Shown one piece after another: positions 26,194 through 37,363 of a DNA stretch of 64,000 nt (position 1 is its first letter; each line of letters begins with the position of its first letter). Location of the stretch: assembly GCF_000467185.1 (NCBI RefSeq), contig NZ_BATM01000002.1, forward strand, positions 1 to 64,000, read 5' to 3'. A program made the position numbers and the translations under genes. This stretch comes from Vibrio ezurae NBRC 102218. Lineage in GTDB: Bacteria; Pseudomonadota; Gammaproteobacteria; Enterobacterales; Vibrionaceae. A model generated the notes under the pieces. It was not told where the DNA came from and searched no databases. It saw only the letters and a list, made by a program, of their open reading frames with translations.

Positions 26194-27678
26194 TTATTTT
26201 TTACTACGGCCTTTAAGCATTTGCGACAAACGTTTTTTCTTACGCTCTTGAGAAATCGTCATCTTACTCGACTTGCCTTCAAATGGGTTCTCACTGCTCT
26301 GGAACTGAATACGAATTGGCGTACCCATAATCTCTAGAGAGCGACGGTAGTAGTTCATTAAGAAGCGCTTGTATGACGCAGGAAGCTCGTTCACCTGATT
26401 ACCGTGTATAACAACGATTGGAGGGTTATATCCCCCTGCGTGAGCGTATTTCAGCTTCACACGACGGCCTCTAACCAATGGTGGTTGGTGATCGTCCGTT
26501 GCCATTTTCATAATGCGAGTAAGAACTGATGTTCCCACACGAGTTGTCGCTGACTTATACGCTTCTTGAACGGATTCGAATAAGTTACCAACACCGGTAC
26601 CATGCAATGCTGAGATAAAGTGAATACGTGCAAAATCAACAAAACCAAGACGACGATCAAGCTCTTTTTTCACGTGTTCTTTCACGTCAGTATCAAGCCC
26701 ATCCCACTTGTTCACCGCAATCACGATGGAACGACCTGCATTTAATGCAAAGCCTAGCAAGCTAAGATCTTGATCTGAAATATTCTCGCGCGCATCGATA
26801 ACCAGCAGTACAACGTTGGCATCTTCAACCGCTTTTAAGGTTTTAACTACGGAGAATTTTTCTACCGTTTCGTTAATACGACGACGACGACGCACGCCCG
26901 CAGTATCAATCAATACATACTCGCGTCCGTCTCTTTCCATTGGGATATAAATAGAGTCACGCGTTGTGCCCGGCATATCGTAAACCACGACACGCTCTTC
27001 CCCTAAAATACGGTTTGTTAGGGTTGATTTACCCACGTTAGGACGACCAATAATCGCCAACTTAATCGGTTGATCTTGAAGACGCTTAAATTCTTCTTCG
27101 GCTTCTTCTTCTGTGTACTCTAACTGCTCTTCTTCATCTTCAAAGCCCGTTAGATCTTCGATTTCGCCGTGTTCTTTTAACAGGGCTTCTGCAAATGGGT
27201 CTAACGCGCGATCGATCAATGCCGTTACACCACGACCATGTGCCGCGGCAATTTGATACATATCTTCTACGCCTAGTTGCCAAAATTCAGCACTCGCCGC
27301 ATCCGCATCAATACCATCGACTTTATTGACAACCAACATCGCAGGTTTTTCGATCTTACGTAGATGCTTAGCAATGGCTTCATCCGAAACGGTTAAGCCC
27401 GCTCGGCCATCAACCATAAATAAAACCACATCAGCTTCATCAATCGCCGCTAGCGATTGCTCTGCCATTTTGGTTTCCACACCTTCTTCAGTACCGTCAA
27501 TACCACCGGTATCGATAACAATAAACTCATGCTCGCCAAGCTTAGCTCGACCGTATTTTCTATCACGTGTCAGACCTGGAAAGTCTGCAACCAACGCATC
27601 TCTAGTACGAGTTAAGCGATTGAATAGTGTGGATTTCCCTACGTTAGGACGCCCTACAAGCGCAACAACTGGAACCAT
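26194..27678 (-). CDS. der: Ribosome biogenesis GTPase Der
   Basis: This double GTPase is needed for 50S ribosome assembly (494 residues). G domain 1 starts with [14 protein letters not shown] at about 8 and continues with [10 protein letters not shown] and NKVDGID. G domain 2 starts with a second GRPNVGKST near 216 and continues with DMPGTTRDS and NKWDGLD. An acidic linker ([16 protein letters not shown]) separates them. The C-terminal KH-like domain ends in a basic tail ([18 protein letters not shown]). It lies downstream of bamB on the same strand but behind that gene's terminator-like hairpin, so it likely has its own promoter as well. Confidence 0.99.
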   Translation of the reverse strand: MVPVVALVGRPNVGKSTLFNRLTRTRDALVADFPGLTRDRKYGRAKLGEHEFIVIDTGGIDGTEEGVETKMAEQSLAAIDEADVVLFMVDGRAGLTVSDEAIAKHLRKIEKPAMLVVNKVDGIDADAASAEFWQLGVEDMYQIAAAHGRGVTALIDRALDPFAEALLKEHGEIEDLTGFEDEEEQLEYTEEEAEEEFKRLQDQPIKLAIIGRPNVGKSTLTNRILGEERVVVYDMPGTTRDSIYIPMERDGREYVLIDTAGVRRRRRINETVEKFSVVKTLKAVEDANVVLLVIDARENISDQDLSLLGFALNAGRSIVIAVNKWDGLDTDVKEHVKKELDRRLGFVDFARIHFISALHGTGVGNLFESVQEAYKSATTRVGTSVLTRIMKMATDDHQPPLVRGRRVKLKYAHAGGYNPPIVVIHGNQVNELPASYKRFLMNYYRRSLEIMGTPIRIQFQSSENPFEGKSSKMTISQERKKKRLSQMLKGRSKK

Positions 27679-27727
27679 AATGACCTCAAAGTAAAAGCGT
27701 TGTGTCGTTATTGGTAAATATTTGCAT

Positions 27728-27755
27728 ATACCAATTCGGATAAGTCAGTGTTCAT
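27728..27755 (+). repeat. Dispersed ATACCAAT repeat, copy 5 (diverged)
   Basis: It begins ATACCAATTCGGATAAG and ends CAGTGTTCAT. It keeps the ATACCAAT start, the TAAG centre and the AGTGTTCA end of the copy at 19865, with a changed middle. It lies between der and bamB. Confidence 0.45.
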
Positions 27756-27902
27756 CAAACCCGATATCAAACAATACATGCACAGCAACACATCGTAAGC
27801 GCCTTCATAAAAACAACAAGGCATCGATGTTATCGGCAAGTATGATCACATATTTATCGGAATGGGTATGACCTATAACGACACTAAAATTAATAACAAA
27901 AC

Positions 27903-27930
27903 GGCTCTTAACTGTTTCCAGTCAAGAGCC
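27903..27930 (-). terminator. Terminator-like hairpin after bamB
   Basis: On the minus strand GGCTCTTGAC pairs with GTTAAGAGCC (one G-U) around an 8-base loop and is followed by GTTTTGTTATT. It begins 39 bases after the bamB stop. Confidence 0.75.
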
Positions 27931-27969
27931 AATTGCGAATTATATCACGTTATGGGAACGTCTGGAGAT

Positions 27970-29130
27970 CTAATTGATCTTCATCATCTTCACGTCGCCA
28001 TTGCGTGTTGTGATAAGGAAACCGTCTTCCACCTCTATTGGGGCAACGGCAAATCCGCTATCATCTTCCATCTGCTGAGACACAAACTCACCAGTATTTC
28101 GATCTAGCCAATACAGATAGCCTTCGCTATCTCCAAGTACCAGTTTACGATCGATAACAGCAGGTCCAGTCAACAAACGGTATTCTAACTGGCGGTTTTC
28201 CCATAGCTCAGTACCACTACGAGCATCCACAGCAACAATATGATCTTTATCCGTCACAAGATAAATATTACGACCATCTGTCGCCATATTTTGTGCCGAA
28301 GAATAATTGCGTTTCCATGCCGGAGATCCAGAACGAAGATCGATAGCAATCAACTGACCATTGATACCAATAGTATATAACATGCTACCGACAACAAGAG
28401 GCTGAGCGTCAGAATCCACTAAACGATCGATCTCTGTTGCGCCTTTTGGCGTACCAACCGGTTGCTGCCAGATCATTTGACCACGATCAACTAGTGCTGC
28501 GGCTAAACGACCGTTTGAGGTCCCCCAAAATACACCACCAGAAACAGCAACTGGAGAGCTTGTACCACGCAATGTTAACGTTGGCACTTCAGTACTCACA
28601 GTCCACTTCTCGTTACCCGTTTCTTCGTCTAAAGCAATCAGAGCACCGCGAGTGGTATGTACTAGCACTAGGTTTGATTCCGTTTCCGGTACCGACAGGA
28701 CTTCACCGTCTACCTCAACGCGCCAACGTTCTTCACCTGTCTGTGCATCAAGAGCAATCACTTCACCATTTTCGTTACCGATGAACAATTGGCCATAAGA
28801 CGCTTTAATGCCACCAGACAAACGGGCAGGAACGTCTTTTTCTAAATCGACAGACCAGACTTTATCACCTGATGTTGCATCAAATGCGGCGACATCACCA
28901 TCACGGCTAGCAACAAAGACTTTGTCGTAAGCATAGGCTGGTGTCAGTTTCGAAAAATATTGACCAACACCATCGCCCACCGAAGTCGACCAGACAACAG
29001 AAGGGGTAAATTGGCTTTCTACAACTGGCACTGGCGCCATAATAATGGTGTCTTCTTCGCTAGCACACCCGACTAACGCTACAGTAAATGCAGTGAGAAG
29101 TATGCGACGAAGCCACTTGTTAGTTAGCAT
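27970..29130 (-). CDS. bamB: Outer membrane assembly lipoprotein BamB
   Basis: This is an outer-membrane lipoprotein of the BAM complex (386 residues). The signal peptide ends in lipobox LVGC, with the lipidated cysteine at about 22. The rest is an eight-bladed PQQ-type beta-propeller, visible as repeated blade motifs such as VFVASRDGDVAAFDATSG, LFIGNENGEVIALDAQTG and LYTIGINGQLIAIDLRSG. It follows yfgM after 11 bases in the rlmN-pilW-rodZ-ispG-hisS-yfgM-bamB operon. Confidence 0.98.
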   Translation of the reverse strand: MLTNKWLRRILLTAFTVALVGCASEEDTIIMAPVPVVESQFTPSVVWSTSVGDGVGQYFSKLTPAYAYDKVFVASRDGDVAAFDATSGDKVWSVDLEKDVPARLSGGIKASYGQLFIGNENGEVIALDAQTGEERWRVEVDGEVLSVPETESNLVLVHTTRGALIALDEETGNEKWTVSTEVPTLTLRGTSSPVAVSGGVFWGTSNGRLAAALVDRGQMIWQQPVGTPKGATEIDRLVDSDAQPLVVGSMLYTIGINGQLIAIDLRSGSPAWKRNYSSAQNMATDGRNIYLVTDKDHIVAVDARSGTELWENRQLEYRLLTGPAVIDRKLVLGDSEGYLYWLDRNTGEFVSQQMEDDSGFAVAPIEVEDGFLITTRNGDVKMMKIN

Positions 29131-29141
29131 GCTACGCGATC

Positions 29142-29756
29142 CTATTTGGCTAAATCGTCAAGTTTAAACTGGATAGATTGGCTCGCATCGGCAGCTTGTT
29201 GTGCTGCTGAATATGCCGTATAAGCGCCTTCACTGTCGCCATTGCGAAGCAATAAGTCGCCTTTCAGTTCAGCAATGCGACCTTCCCAACCAGCGGCTTT
29301 TAGCGCATCAAGTTCTGCAATCGCAGCATCAATATCGCCAAGCTCTGCTTTTACACGAACAGCGCGTAACGTAATAACCGGTGCTAAAGCTTCATCTTTA
29401 GTATTGGCTTTTGCCCACTCAAGTTGCGTTAGGCCTGACTTGAAATCGCCTTGTGCAATTTGTGCTTGAGCCAGTTGAAGAGCAGCAAGAACGGCGTACT
29501 CACGCTTTGCGTGAGTGTTAATAAAGGTTTGAACTTCATCAGAGGCATCTAAGCCTTTGTTGTTCAGTGCTTGAATAGTTTCAGCATATTCAGCCGCTGC
29601 GCCTTCTTGGCCAGTAACGACGGAGTCTTGATAATAATGCCAACCAAATAAGCCACCTAAACCAATCACCGCACCTAAAATGACGGCTTTACCATTTTCT
29701 CGCCACCAATCTTTTATGGCTTCAACTTGTTGTTCTTCGCTATCGTACAATTCCAC
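29142..29756 (-). CDS. yfgM: YfgM family protein, SecYEG-associated periplasmic TPR protein
   Basis: This is an inner-membrane protein of 204 residues anchored by one N-terminal segment (AVILGAVIGLGGLFGWHYY at about 24-42), with a periplasmic TPR-like C-terminal domain (ALNNKGLDASDEVQ, LAALQLAQAQIAQGDFKSGL, ELKGDLLLRNGDSEGAYTAY). In E. coli YfgM contacts SecYEG and PpiD and helps hand over secreted proteins. It sits between hisS and bamB with short gaps on both sides. Confidence 0.95.
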   Translation of the reverse strand: MELYDSEEQQVEAIKDWWRENGKAVILGAVIGLGGLFGWHYYQDSVVTGQEGAAAEYAETIQALNNKGLDASDEVQTFINTHAKREYAVLAALQLAQAQIAQGDFKSGLTQLEWAKANTKDEALAPVITLRAVRVKAELGDIDAAIAELDALKAAGWEGRIAELKGDLLLRNGDSEGAYTAYSAAQQAADASQSIQFKLDDLAK

Positions 29757-29767
29757 GACCGATCCTC

Positions 29768-31036
29768 TTAAATAAATTCTTTTAGTTTGTTTACAAGATC
29801 TGCTTGCGCGATAGTGATTTGCTCACCGCCGATTAGATCCTTAATCACGACATTATTTTCTGACACTTCGTTTTCGCCCAGCACTAATGCAACGGCTGCG
29901 CCAACCTTGTCAGCTCGCTTAAATTGTTTCTTGAAATTACCGCCGCCGAAGTGATTCATCACTCGTAGCTCAGGCATTTGCTCACGCAACGCTTCCGCCA
30001 ATTTCATTCCCGCCAGCATAGTACCTTCGCCTGCGGTAACCACATACGCGTCCACAGAGCGACGAACATCATCAAGCTCAAGTGTTTCAAGCATTAGAAC
30101 TAGACGCTCTAAGCCCATAGCAAAACCAACGGCTTTAGTCGGTTTACCACCTAATTGCTCAACTAGCCCATCGTAGCGACCACCACCACAAACGGTTCCT
30201 TGAGAACCTAGGCTTTCAGTGATCCACTCGAATACCGTACGGTTATAGTAATCCAAACCACGTACTAGGCGCTGATTCACTTGGTATTCGATTCCTGCTG
30301 CATCCAGAAGTTCACACAAACCCGCAAAATGCGCTTTTGATTCAGGATCTAGGTAGTCAGCAAGACAGGGAGCATCACCTAAAATCGCTTGAACGTCTGG
30401 GTTTTTGGTATCTAAAACACGCAGTGGGTTAGTGTACATACGACGTTTGCAGTCATCATCTAGAACGTCAATATGCTGCTCTAGATACTCAATTAATGCA
30501 CTGCGATAGTGAGCGCGAGCTTCTAAAGAACCAATAGAGTTCAGCTCTAAGCGAACGTGTTTGTCGATACCTAACTCACGCCACAAACGTGCCGTCATCA
30601 TGATCAATTCAGCATCGACATCGGGGCCATCAATACCAAACACTTCTACACCACATTGGTGGAATTGACGGTAACGACCTTTTTGTGGACGTTCGTGACG
30701 GAACATCGGTCCCATATACCATAAACGTTGTTCTTGGTTATACAGTAAACCGTTTTCAATACCAGAACGAACACAACCCGCGGTGCCTTCTGGACGTAAT
30801 GATAAGCTATCACCGTTGCGGTCTTCAAAGGTGTACATTTCCTTTTCAACCACGTCAGTCACTTCACCGATTGCGCGACTAAATAGGTTAGTCACTTCAA
30901 CGATAGGCATACGCACTTCATTGTAACCATATGCACTGACTACACGCTTTACGGTCGACTCAAGTTTCTGCCAAAGAGGCGACTGAGTTGGAAGGCAGTC
31001 ATTCATGCCTCGAATTGCTTGGATTGTTTTTGCCAC
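29768..31036 (-). CDS. hisS: Histidine--tRNA ligase
   Basis: This is a class II aminoacyl-tRNA synthetase (422 residues). Motif 2 appears as [16 protein letters not shown]. The histidine-specific signatures are [15 protein letters not shown] and [14 protein letters not shown]. Motif 3 lies in GFAMGLERL. The C-terminal anticodon-binding domain starts around 325 (VVTAGEGTM). It lies 11 bases upstream of yfgM and 42 bases after ispG. Confidence 0.99.
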   Translation of the reverse strand: MAKTIQAIRGMNDCLPTQSPLWQKLESTVKRVVSAYGYNEVRMPIVEVTNLFSRAIGEVTDVVEKEMYTFEDRNGDSLSLRPEGTAGCVRSGIENGLLYNQEQRLWYMGPMFRHERPQKGRYRQFHQCGVEVFGIDGPDVDAELIMMTARLWRELGIDKHVRLELNSIGSLEARAHYRSALIEYLEQHIDVLDDDCKRRMYTNPLRVLDTKNPDVQAILGDAPCLADYLDPESKAHFAGLCELLDAAGIEYQVNQRLVRGLDYYNRTVFEWITESLGSQGTVCGGGRYDGLVEQLGGKPTKAVGFAMGLERLVLMLETLELDDVRRSVDAYVVTAGEGTMLAGMKLAEALREQMPELRVMNHFGGGNFKKQFKRADKVGAAVALVLGENEVSENNVVIKDLIGGEQITIAQADLVNKLKEFI

Positions 31037-31078
31037 TATAAAATACCGTATCTTGTCAGGGTATAGACCCTAAGACTT

Positions 31079-32200
31079 TTATTTTTGAATATTGTTTACA
31101 TCAATGCGATTGTTAGGATCTAATTGACTCGCTTTAGCGCGGATCTTAGCCTCAAGTTGATCGATGACATTTTCATTATCAAATCGTTCTTTCTGGCGTT
31201 TACCATCTAGGTAGAAAGCACTCTTTCTATTACCACCAGCGATTCCCATATGGGAAACCTCAGCTTCACCAGGACCATTCACTACACAGCCAATAATAGA
31301 GACATCCATTGGAGTAATGATATCTTCTAATCGCTGCTCTAGAGTATTGACTGTATTGATCACATCAAACTCTTGACGTGAACAAGTAGGACACGCGATA
31401 AAGTTAATCCCACGAGAACGAATACGCAGTGATTTGAGAATATCAAACCCTACTTTCACTTCTTCCACTGGATTCGCTGCCAGTGAAACACGTAATGTAT
31501 CACCGATACCTTCAGAAAGAAGCATACCTAAGCCTACAGCCGATTTTACAGAGCCAGCACGCGCGCCACCGGCTTCAGTAATACCTAAGTGCAAAGGTTG
31601 ATCAATCTTAGTGGCAAGCAGTCGATAAGAATCTACCGCCAGAAAAACGTCAGACGCTTTTACGCTCACTTTAAATTGATCGAAATTGAGACGATCTAAA
31701 ATATCCACATGACGCATAGCCGATTCAACCAGTGCTTCCGCTGTAGGTTCGCCATACTTCTCTTGAATTTCTTTCTCTAAAGAGCCACCGTTAACACCGA
31801 TGCGAATAGGAATATTCATATCCCTAGCACAATCTACAACAGAACGAATACGACTTTCATTTCCGATATTACCTGGGTTGATGCGTAGGCAATCTACCCC
31901 GTATTCCGCTACTTTTAAGGCAATACGATAATCAAAATGAATGTCGGCAATTAATGGGACTTTGACCTGTTGCTTGATTGTTTTAAACGCTTCTGCTGCA
32001 TCCATTGTAGGAACAGAAACGCGCACTAAATCAGCACCAACTTTTTCTAAGGCGTTAATTTGTGCGACTGTGGCTTCAACATCCGTGGTACGGGTGTTTG
32101 TCATCGACTGTACTGCGATGGGAGCCCCATCGCCAATGGGAACGCCGCCAACATAGATTCGTGTCGAAGGGCGACGTTTTATTGGGGATTCTTGATGCAT
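31079..32200 (-). CDS. ispG: 4-hydroxy-3-methylbut-2-enyl diphosphate synthase (IspG/GcpE)
   Basis: This is the iron-sulfur enzyme of the MEP isoprenoid pathway that converts MEcPP to HMBPP (373 residues). The N-terminal TIM barrel begins with [20 protein letters not shown]. The C-terminal 4Fe-4S domain has CPTCSRQ and [10 protein letters not shown], supplying the three cluster cysteines. The start is 2 bases after the rodZ stop, so translation is coupled. Confidence 0.99.
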   Translation of the reverse strand: MHQESPIKRRPSTRIYVGGVPIGDGAPIAVQSMTNTRTTDVEATVAQINALEKVGADLVRVSVPTMDAAEAFKTIKQQVKVPLIADIHFDYRIALKVAEYGVDCLRINPGNIGNESRIRSVVDCARDMNIPIRIGVNGGSLEKEIQEKYGEPTAEALVESAMRHVDILDRLNFDQFKVSVKASDVFLAVDSYRLLATKIDQPLHLGITEAGGARAGSVKSAVGLGMLLSEGIGDTLRVSLAANPVEEVKVGFDILKSLRIRSRGINFIACPTCSRQEFDVINTVNTLEQRLEDIITPMDVSIIGCVVNGPGEAEVSHMGIAGGNRKSAFYLDGKRQKERFDNENVIDQLEAKIRAKASQLDPNNRIDVNNIQK

Positions 32201-32202
32201 AA

Positions 32203-33114
32203 TTACTCTGCAGTGAAACGTGCTACTTTGCCCGCAGTATACCTAGAAAGGTCAATAGGTTCACCCGAAATTGAAAGTGAAACTACCTCTGGGGCACCCA
32301 GTACGAATTTGAAAGGCCCTTCACCGTCTAAATCCAGCTTCTGTCCTTTCTTCTTAACGCCTGTCCATAATGTTTTACCATGAACATCTTGAATTTGAAC
32401 CCAGCAATCAGCGGTAAAGCTCATCGCAATTTTAGGGGCGTTTTCAATGGCCTTTTGAGCCGTTGATTCATCTGTCGGCACTGTCGCAACTAACACTGTC
32501 TCTTTTTCTGACGGTGCGGCGGCTTGCTCGTCCGTACTTTGTTGCGCTGCAGTGGTTTCAGTCACTAGCTGAGGTTCTGCAACCAACTCAGTTTGACTGC
32601 TTGGTTCTGAAGCTTCAGCATCCACCGATTGCGTTACTGCGGCTGTGCTGCTATCGCTCACCATATGATCGGTGTTTTGTTCGCTCTGCCACCACCAAAC
32701 CGCTGAAATACCCAGGATGACAGTAAATATCCCCCAGGTCAGCTTCATAATATTATTGTCGTGCTTTGTTTTCTTCGTTTGTTGAGAAAAGCTTTGCATG
32801 CTCTCTTCATGAGGCTGAACTAAATCTGAACTATCAAGTAACTCAACGATCGCTTTTTCATCAGCACCAACGGCGCGAGCGTAAGAACGAACATAGCCGC
32901 GGGTAAAAGTATGCACCTGCCCTACTTGAAAATCATTGTTCTCAATACCTTGTACGATCGCCAATCTCAATCTTAAACGGTCAGCAATTTCTTTTTGGCT
33001 AATTCCTAAGGACTCTCGTTTAGCACGTAAAATATCCCCCACCATAAGGGTGTTTGTATCGCTATCGATTGAATCAGAATGCTGTTCTTCTACGTTGTTT
33101 GATTCTTTGTTCAT
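32203..33114 (-). CDS. rodZ: Cytoskeleton protein RodZ
   Basis: This is a bitopic inner-membrane protein that ties MreB to the cell-wall machinery (303 residues). The N-terminal Xre-like HTH runs at about 24-90 ([22 protein letters not shown], quoted ends GDILRAKRE and SQKEIADRL). A basic stretch KKTKHDNN precedes the transmembrane segment [16 protein letters not shown] at about 127-142. A Ser/Thr/Glu-rich periplasmic linker follows, and the C-terminal DUF4115 domain ([20 protein letters not shown]) is present. It is preceded by pilW and followed directly by ispG. Confidence 0.96.
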   Translation of the reverse strand: MNKESNNVEEQHSDSIDSDTNTLMVGDILRAKRESLGISQKEIADRLRLRLAIVQGIENNDFQVGQVHTFTRGYVRSYARAVGADEKAIVELLDSSDLVQPHEESMQSFSQQTKKTKHDNNIMKLTWGIFTVILGISAVWWWQSEQNTDHMVSDSSTAAVTQSVDAEASEPSSQTELVAEPQLVTETTAAQQSTDEQAAAPSEKETVLVATVPTDESTAQKAIENAPKIAMSFTADCWVQIQDVHGKTLWTGVKKKGQKLDLDGEGPFKFVLGAPEVVSLSISGEPIDLSRYTAGKVARFTAE

Positions 33115-33163
33115 TATTTTGATTACTTCATTCTAAATAGGAAGTTAAATTAAGGATCGACAA

Positions 33164-33838
33164 TCAGTAATTTATAGACGATTTGCGATCGAGTTCATCT
33201 TGTAATTGTTGCACTTCAACTCTTGGACCAAACCTTGAATGGAGAGACTGTAATCTCTGCCGAGCTTCACTAAATGCGCCGAAGTGAACCGACAATTTAG
33301 CCAGTTCAATATGACTTCGAAAACGTGACGGTTCGTACTCTAAAGACTTGTGAAAATAAGTTTCAGCTTGCCTAAAATCGCCCTGCATTATTGCACAGAT
33401 GCCTGCATTTTCGTAGCTTGCAGAAACATACTCGTATCGGGTTTGTCGGATAGCTCTCGCAAACTGCTGCTGAGCTATCGTATATTTTTTCTGTCGGCAT
33501 AAAAATACGCCATAATCATTAAGCACAGCACCATCATTGGGTGATTGAGACAATGCTTTTTGATACCAGATATCAGCGACATTAGGCTCTGATACTTGCT
33601 GGTAATAATAGGCTATTGCAGAGGAAGCGCGTACATAATTAGGTGCATAACGGTATGCCAAGTCAAGATTTTGCTTTGCTCTGACATTGTACCCAAGGGC
33701 AAGGTAGTTTATACCCAGCTCTATTCGAGCATCCGCAGCTTTGAGGGGGTTGAATTTCGCGGTTCCAGCCTCGCTATCAACTGTAACACAACCGAAAGTA
33801 AGACTGAGTAAAAAAAGTGTGACCAATCCTTTAAACAT
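33164..33838 (-). CDS. pilW: Type IV pilus biogenesis/stability lipoprotein PilW (PilF)
   Basis: This is an outer-membrane TPR lipoprotein that assembles the PilQ secretin (224 residues). The start at 33838 gives MFKGLVTLFLLSLTFGC, a lipoprotein signal peptide with the lipidated cysteine at 17. Five or so TPR units follow (RIELGINYLALGYNVRAKQ, GAVLNDYGVFLCRQKKYTIA, YENAGICAIMQGDFRQAET). The in-frame TTG five codons upstream is unlikely. The ribosome-binding region is buried in a hairpin at 33840-33870. It lies between rlmN and rodZ, the usual place. Confidence 0.95.
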   Translation of the reverse strand: MFKGLVTLFLLSLTFGCVTVDSEAGTAKFNPLKAADARIELGINYLALGYNVRAKQNLDLAYRYAPNYVRASSAIAYYYQQVSEPNVADIWYQKALSQSPNDGAVLNDYGVFLCRQKKYTIAQQQFARAIRQTRYEYVSASYENAGICAIMQGDFRQAETYFHKSLEYEPSRFRSHIELAKLSVHFGAFSEARQRLQSLHSRFGPRVEVQQLQDELDRKSSINY

Positions 33839-33839
33839 A

Positions 33840-33870
33840 AGGTTCCCCGGCAAGTATTATTGGGGAACCT
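33840..33870 (-). promoter_or_regulatory. Hairpin covering the pilW ribosome-binding site
   Basis: AGGTTCCCC / GGGGAACCT form a perfect 9-base stem with a 13-base loop. On the minus strand the second arm contains the GGGGAA that would serve as ribosome-binding site for pilW, one base before the ATG. It also lies in the rlmN-pilW gap. No U-tract follows. Confidence 0.55.
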
Positions 33871-33901
33871 CACGCCATGTAATCAACTGGTTTAATATCT
33901 G

Positions 33902-35017
33902 TTATAGAGTTTTAACAGGAATGGCTTCCCCAGAATTTCGCTGAGTACGTTTAGTTCGGTCAATAACATCACCGACCAATTGACCACAGGCAGCGTCAAT
34001 ATCATCACCGCGGGTCTTACGTACCGTTACCGTATAATCGTATTGCATCAAGGTTTTCATAAAACGATCGATACGTGAATTACTCGGCTTCTTATAAGGT
34101 GAACCAGGATATGGATTAAAAGGTATTAAATTGATCTTTGCTGGGGTCTCTTTTAGCAATTCTGCGAGTTGTCTCGCATGCTCCATGTCATCATTGACAT
34201 GATCCAACAAAATGTACTCTACCGTCACTTTGCCACGGTTCGCATTTGAGGTCGCAATATAACGGCGTACAGAAGATAAGAACTCGTCAATATCCCAACG
34301 ATCATTGATCGGCATGATCTGGCTACGTAGTTCATCTGTTGGTGCGTGTAAAGAGATGGCCAACGCCACATCAATATTGCCCGTCATTTGATCCAGACCT
34401 GACACCACACCAGAGGTTGAAACGGTAACGCGACGTTTAGATAAACCGAAACCCAAATCGTCTAACATGATGTTCAAAGAGGGCATCAAGTTTTTCATGT
34501 TCAGTAGTGGTTCACCCATCCCCATCATTACCACGTTGGTAATAGGACGACGACCGGTCTCTTTTTCGATGCCAATTTCACGTGCCGCTCGCCAAATTTG
34601 ACCGACAATTTCAGAAACACGTAAATTACGGTTGAAGCCCTGCTGACCCGTAGAACAGAATTTACATTCCAACGCACAACCGACTTGGGAAGAAACACAC
34701 AAAGTAGCTCTATCGCCATCAGGGATATAGACAGTTTCTACGTCTTGATCACCCACGCGCATCGCCCACTTTATCGTGCCATCACTCGAGTGTTGAGCAT
34801 CAGAAACATGCGGTGCACGGATCTCGGTAAAACGTTGCAGTTTTTCACGCAACTTTTTGTTTATGTTGGTCATTTTATCAAAGTCATCATAACCAAAGTG
34901 GTATATCCACTTCATTATCTGCTCTGCACGAAATGCTTTTTCACCTAACTCATCAGCAAAGTACTGACGCAGCCCTTGGCGATCAAAATCAAGCAGATTA
35001 ACTTTAGCTTTAGTCAT
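33902..35017 (-). CDS. rlmN: Dual-specificity RNA methyltransferase RlmN
   Basis: This is a radical-SAM methyltransferase that makes m2A2503 in 23S rRNA and m2A37 in some tRNAs (371 residues). The cluster motif CX3CX2C is in [12 protein letters not shown]. The methyl-carrying second cysteine is near the C-terminus in ACGQLVG, and GMGEPLLN binds SAM. Start 35017 ([12 protein letters not shown]) is preceded by GAGAGG; an in-frame TTG 15 bases upstream is rejected. It is the first gene of the pilW-bamB run. Confidence 0.98.
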   Translation of the reverse strand: MTKAKVNLLDFDRQGLRQYFADELGEKAFRAEQIMKWIYHFGYDDFDKMTNINKKLREKLQRFTEIRAPHVSDAQHSSDGTIKWAMRVGDQDVETVYIPDGDRATLCVSSQVGCALECKFCSTGQQGFNRNLRVSEIVGQIWRAAREIGIEKETGRRPITNVVMMGMGEPLLNMKNLMPSLNIMLDDLGFGLSKRRVTVSTSGVVSGLDQMTGNIDVALAISLHAPTDELRSQIMPINDRWDIDEFLSSVRRYIATSNANRGKVTVEYILLDHVNDDMEHARQLAELLKETPAKINLIPFNPYPGSPYKKPSNSRIDRFMKTLMQYDYTVTVRKTRGDDIDAACGQLVGDVIDRTKRTQRNSGEAIPVKTL

Positions 35018-35129
35018 GGAGCCTCTCAACAACGAACATCAAATCTTGGGGCGCAGATTGTACAGTGTTTGTGCAACAGCAACAACAATTATGTGAACTA
35101 GAGTAAGGAATTCAGGAGAGGGGGCAGCG

Positions 35130-35155
35130 CTAGGCCCTAGATAGCTAGAGCCTAG
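35130..35155 (-). other. Stem-loop between ndk and rlmN
   Basis: On the minus strand CTAGGCTCTAG pairs with CTAGGGCCTAG (one G-U) around a 4-base loop. The position, 16 bases after the ndk stop, fits a terminator, but no U-tract follows. Confidence 0.5.
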
Positions 35156-35170
35156 TCAATAAGTGACGCG

Positions 35171-35599
35171 TTATGTTCTCGGGTGGATTTCAGATGCAGG
35201 GAAGAAAAATTCAATTTCACGTGCTGCTGACGCTGGACTGTCAGAGCCGTGAACAGAATTGTAACGCATGCTCAGTGCGTGATCGGCACGGATCGTGCCA
35301 CAAGCGGCTTGCTCTGGGTTGGTTTTCCCCATGAGTTCACGATAGCGCACAATCGCATCTTCACCTTCCAGAACTTGCACCATAATAGGCCCAGAGGTCA
35401 TAAACTCTTTCAGTTCAGGGAAAAATGCTTTCTGCGCATGTTCAGCATAAAATCCTCCCGCTTGTTCATCGGTAAGGTGAATCATTTTAGCCGCAACAAT
35501 ACGCAGGCCTGCTTGCTCGATTCGCTGGTAGATAGTACCAATGATATTGCGTTTTACCGCATCCGGTTTCACGATAGAAAATGTTCTTTCAATGGCCAT
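35171..35599 (-). CDS. ndk: Nucleoside diphosphate kinase
   Basis: This enzyme transfers the gamma-phosphate between nucleotides (142 residues). The phospho-histidine is in [14 protein letters not shown], preceded by the [13 protein letters not shown] nucleotide site. The N-terminus [15 protein letters not shown] is typical. It is a single gene between pepB and rlmN with AAGGAAACT before the start. Confidence 0.99.
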   Translation of the reverse strand: MAIERTFSIVKPDAVKRNIIGTIYQRIEQAGLRIVAAKMIHLTDEQAGGFYAEHAQKAFFPELKEFMTSGPIMVQVLEGEDAIVRYRELMGKTNPEQAACGTIRADHALSMRYNSVHGSDSPASAAREIEFFFPASEIHPRT

Positions 35600-35645
35600 T
35601 TAGTTTCCTTATAGCTCTTGGACCGTCAATGACGGGTGTTTTGTT

Positions 35646-35673
35646 TTTATAAAAAAGGCCCCGCAAGGGACCT
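35646..35673 (-). terminator. Intrinsic terminator of pepB
   Basis: On the minus strand AGGTCCC pairs with GGGGCCT around TTGC and is followed by TTTTTATAAA. It begins 9 bases after the pepB stop. Confidence 0.85.
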
Positions 35674-35681
35674 CATTCAAA

Positions 35682-36971
35682 TTATTGGTTGTTTAGAAGG
35701 TTAGCTAGGGTACGAACCCCCATGCCTGTACCGCCTGCGGCCCACTTATCCGTACCCGACTTACGGTAAGCGCCCGCACAGTCAAAGTGTAACCAACCTG
35801 TTTTGTAGTCTTCAACAAAGTAGGATAAGAATCCAGCCGCTGTTGAAGCACCCGGTGAGTAATCGCCGCTACTGATGTTAGAAAGATCCGCAAAGTTAGA
35901 TGGCAACATACCGCGGTGGAAGTCCGCTAAAGGTAGAGGCCATAGACCTTCTTTTTCTTCAGTCGCACAAGCCAATGCTTGCTCTGCTAGGGCATTATCA
36001 AAACTCAGTAGAGCATGGTAATCATTGCCCAGTGCATTCTTTGCAGCACCGGTCAGTGTCGCGCAATCAATAATAAGTTCTGGGTTTTGTTCGCTCGCGT
36101 AGATAAGACCGTCAGCTAGTACTAAACGTCCTTCTGCGTCAGTGTTCATCACCTCTACTGTCTTACCATTTTTGTAAGTGATTACATCACCTAACTTAAT
36201 CGCACGTCCAGAGATCATGTTCTCAGCACAACATAGGATCAGTTTTACGCGTTTGTTTAAACCACGCAGGATCGCCAACGCCAAACCGCCAGTAATAGTC
36301 GCAGCTCCCCCCATATCGGCCTTCATCGCGGTCATGAATTGAGAAGGTTTAATGCTGTAACCGCCAGAATCAAACGTGATGCCTTTACCCACTAGACACG
36401 CCATTACTGGTGCATCAGGGTTGCCTGTTGGGTTAAAGTCAAGTTGTAACATCGCTGAAGTGCGAGCAGAACCACGGCCAACCGCGTAAATACCTTCCCA
36501 GCCTTCAGTTAGTAGGTCTTTGTCTTTGACGATGCGATAAGTCACTTGCCCTTCTTCTGCAACAGACTTAATTAACTCTCCAGCCATGGTTGCCAGTTGA
36601 CGAGGCGCGACTTCTTCAGCACTTTTATTGACAATGTCACGAGTCCAATTTGCCACTTTAATACGGTCTTGAAGCTCTTTTTCATCCGCTTCGGCAAGTG
36701 CTTGCCACTCTAACTTATTATTACGTTTTGGATTGCGGTAACTTTGTGCAAAAGACCAGATAGCTTCTAGATCCCACTGTTCTCCGACTAGGCTAACTTC
36801 TTTGATACCTTGCCCGTCTAACTGACGAGCTGCTTTTTGAATCGCTGCGTAGTCAAGAGTTTGTCCAACATGCACTAGGCAACCTTGCTCGGTGTGAGAA
36901 AGAACGGCATTGTTGCCCCATTGAGGTGCTGCTTTATCTTTTGATAATGATACTTGCATTGCTGTCGACAT
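35682..36971 (-). CDS. pepB: Aminopeptidase B (peptidase M17)
   Basis: This is a cytosolic M17 leucyl-type aminopeptidase with two metal ions (429 residues). The signatures are [17 protein letters not shown] (metal lysine and aspartate) and [14 protein letters not shown] (NTDAEGRL). The overall match is to E. coli PepB rather than PepA. AAGGAGAG lies just before the ATG. In gamma-proteobacteria pepB commonly follows iscX, as here, but a strong terminator and 392 bases separate them, so it has its own promoter. Confidence 0.97.
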   Translation of the reverse strand: MSTAMQVSLSKDKAAPQWGNNAVLSHTEQGCLVHVGQTLDYAAIQKAARQLDGQGIKEVSLVGEQWDLEAIWSFAQSYRNPKRNNKLEWQALAEADEKELQDRIKVANWTRDIVNKSAEEVAPRQLATMAGELIKSVAEEGQVTYRIVKDKDLLTEGWEGIYAVGRGSARTSAMLQLDFNPTGNPDAPVMACLVGKGITFDSGGYSIKPSQFMTAMKADMGGAATITGGLALAILRGLNKRVKLILCCAENMISGRAIKLGDVITYKNGKTVEVMNTDAEGRLVLADGLIYASEQNPELIIDCATLTGAAKNALGNDYHALLSFDNALAEQALACATEEKEGLWPLPLADFHRGMLPSNFADLSNISSGDYSPGASTAAGFLSYFVEDYKTGWLHFDCAGAYRKSGTDKWAAGGTGMGVRTLANLLNNQ

Positions 36972-37363
36972 GATCTCTCCTTACCTTATACTTTATATTC
37001 TTATTACTTATATGGTATCAAGATACAGGAATCCAACTCCCTTCAACAGAGAAAATTCAGTGATGCCACAAAAAGTAAAACACCTTTTTACTGTAAAGGT
37101 TTCTGCAACCGTAATTCCGGTGCGCTATTTTGGCAATGACCATCAGTGACTGCCCTAAAATAACTTAGGTACAAGGTTTAAATTAAAGAAGCCATTAAAC
37201 CGTAAGCCATTGTTATCAAATAAAAAAGAGTAATGGCATTCACGTCAATCACTTCCCATGTAACACACTAGACGATGACGCTATTAAGGCTGACGCTCCA
37301 AAACACAAAAAGTCGGGCGCAAAGGCCCGACTTTTATTAAATATTCGTTACACTCGCACGTCT
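36972..37363. other. Intergenic region between iscX and pepB
   Basis: This is a 392-base spacer. The isc operon terminator occupies 37303-37335, and the remainder should contain the pepB promoter. No ORF with a ribosome-binding site, repeat copy or recognisable RNA was seen. Confidence 0.5.
37303..37335 (-). terminator. Intrinsic terminator of the isc operon
   Basis: AAAGTCGGGC / GCCCGACTTT form a 10-base stem with a 6-base loop, followed on the minus strand by TTGTG. It begins 29 bases after the iscX stop and is nearly symmetrical, so it may act in both directions. Confidence 0.88.
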
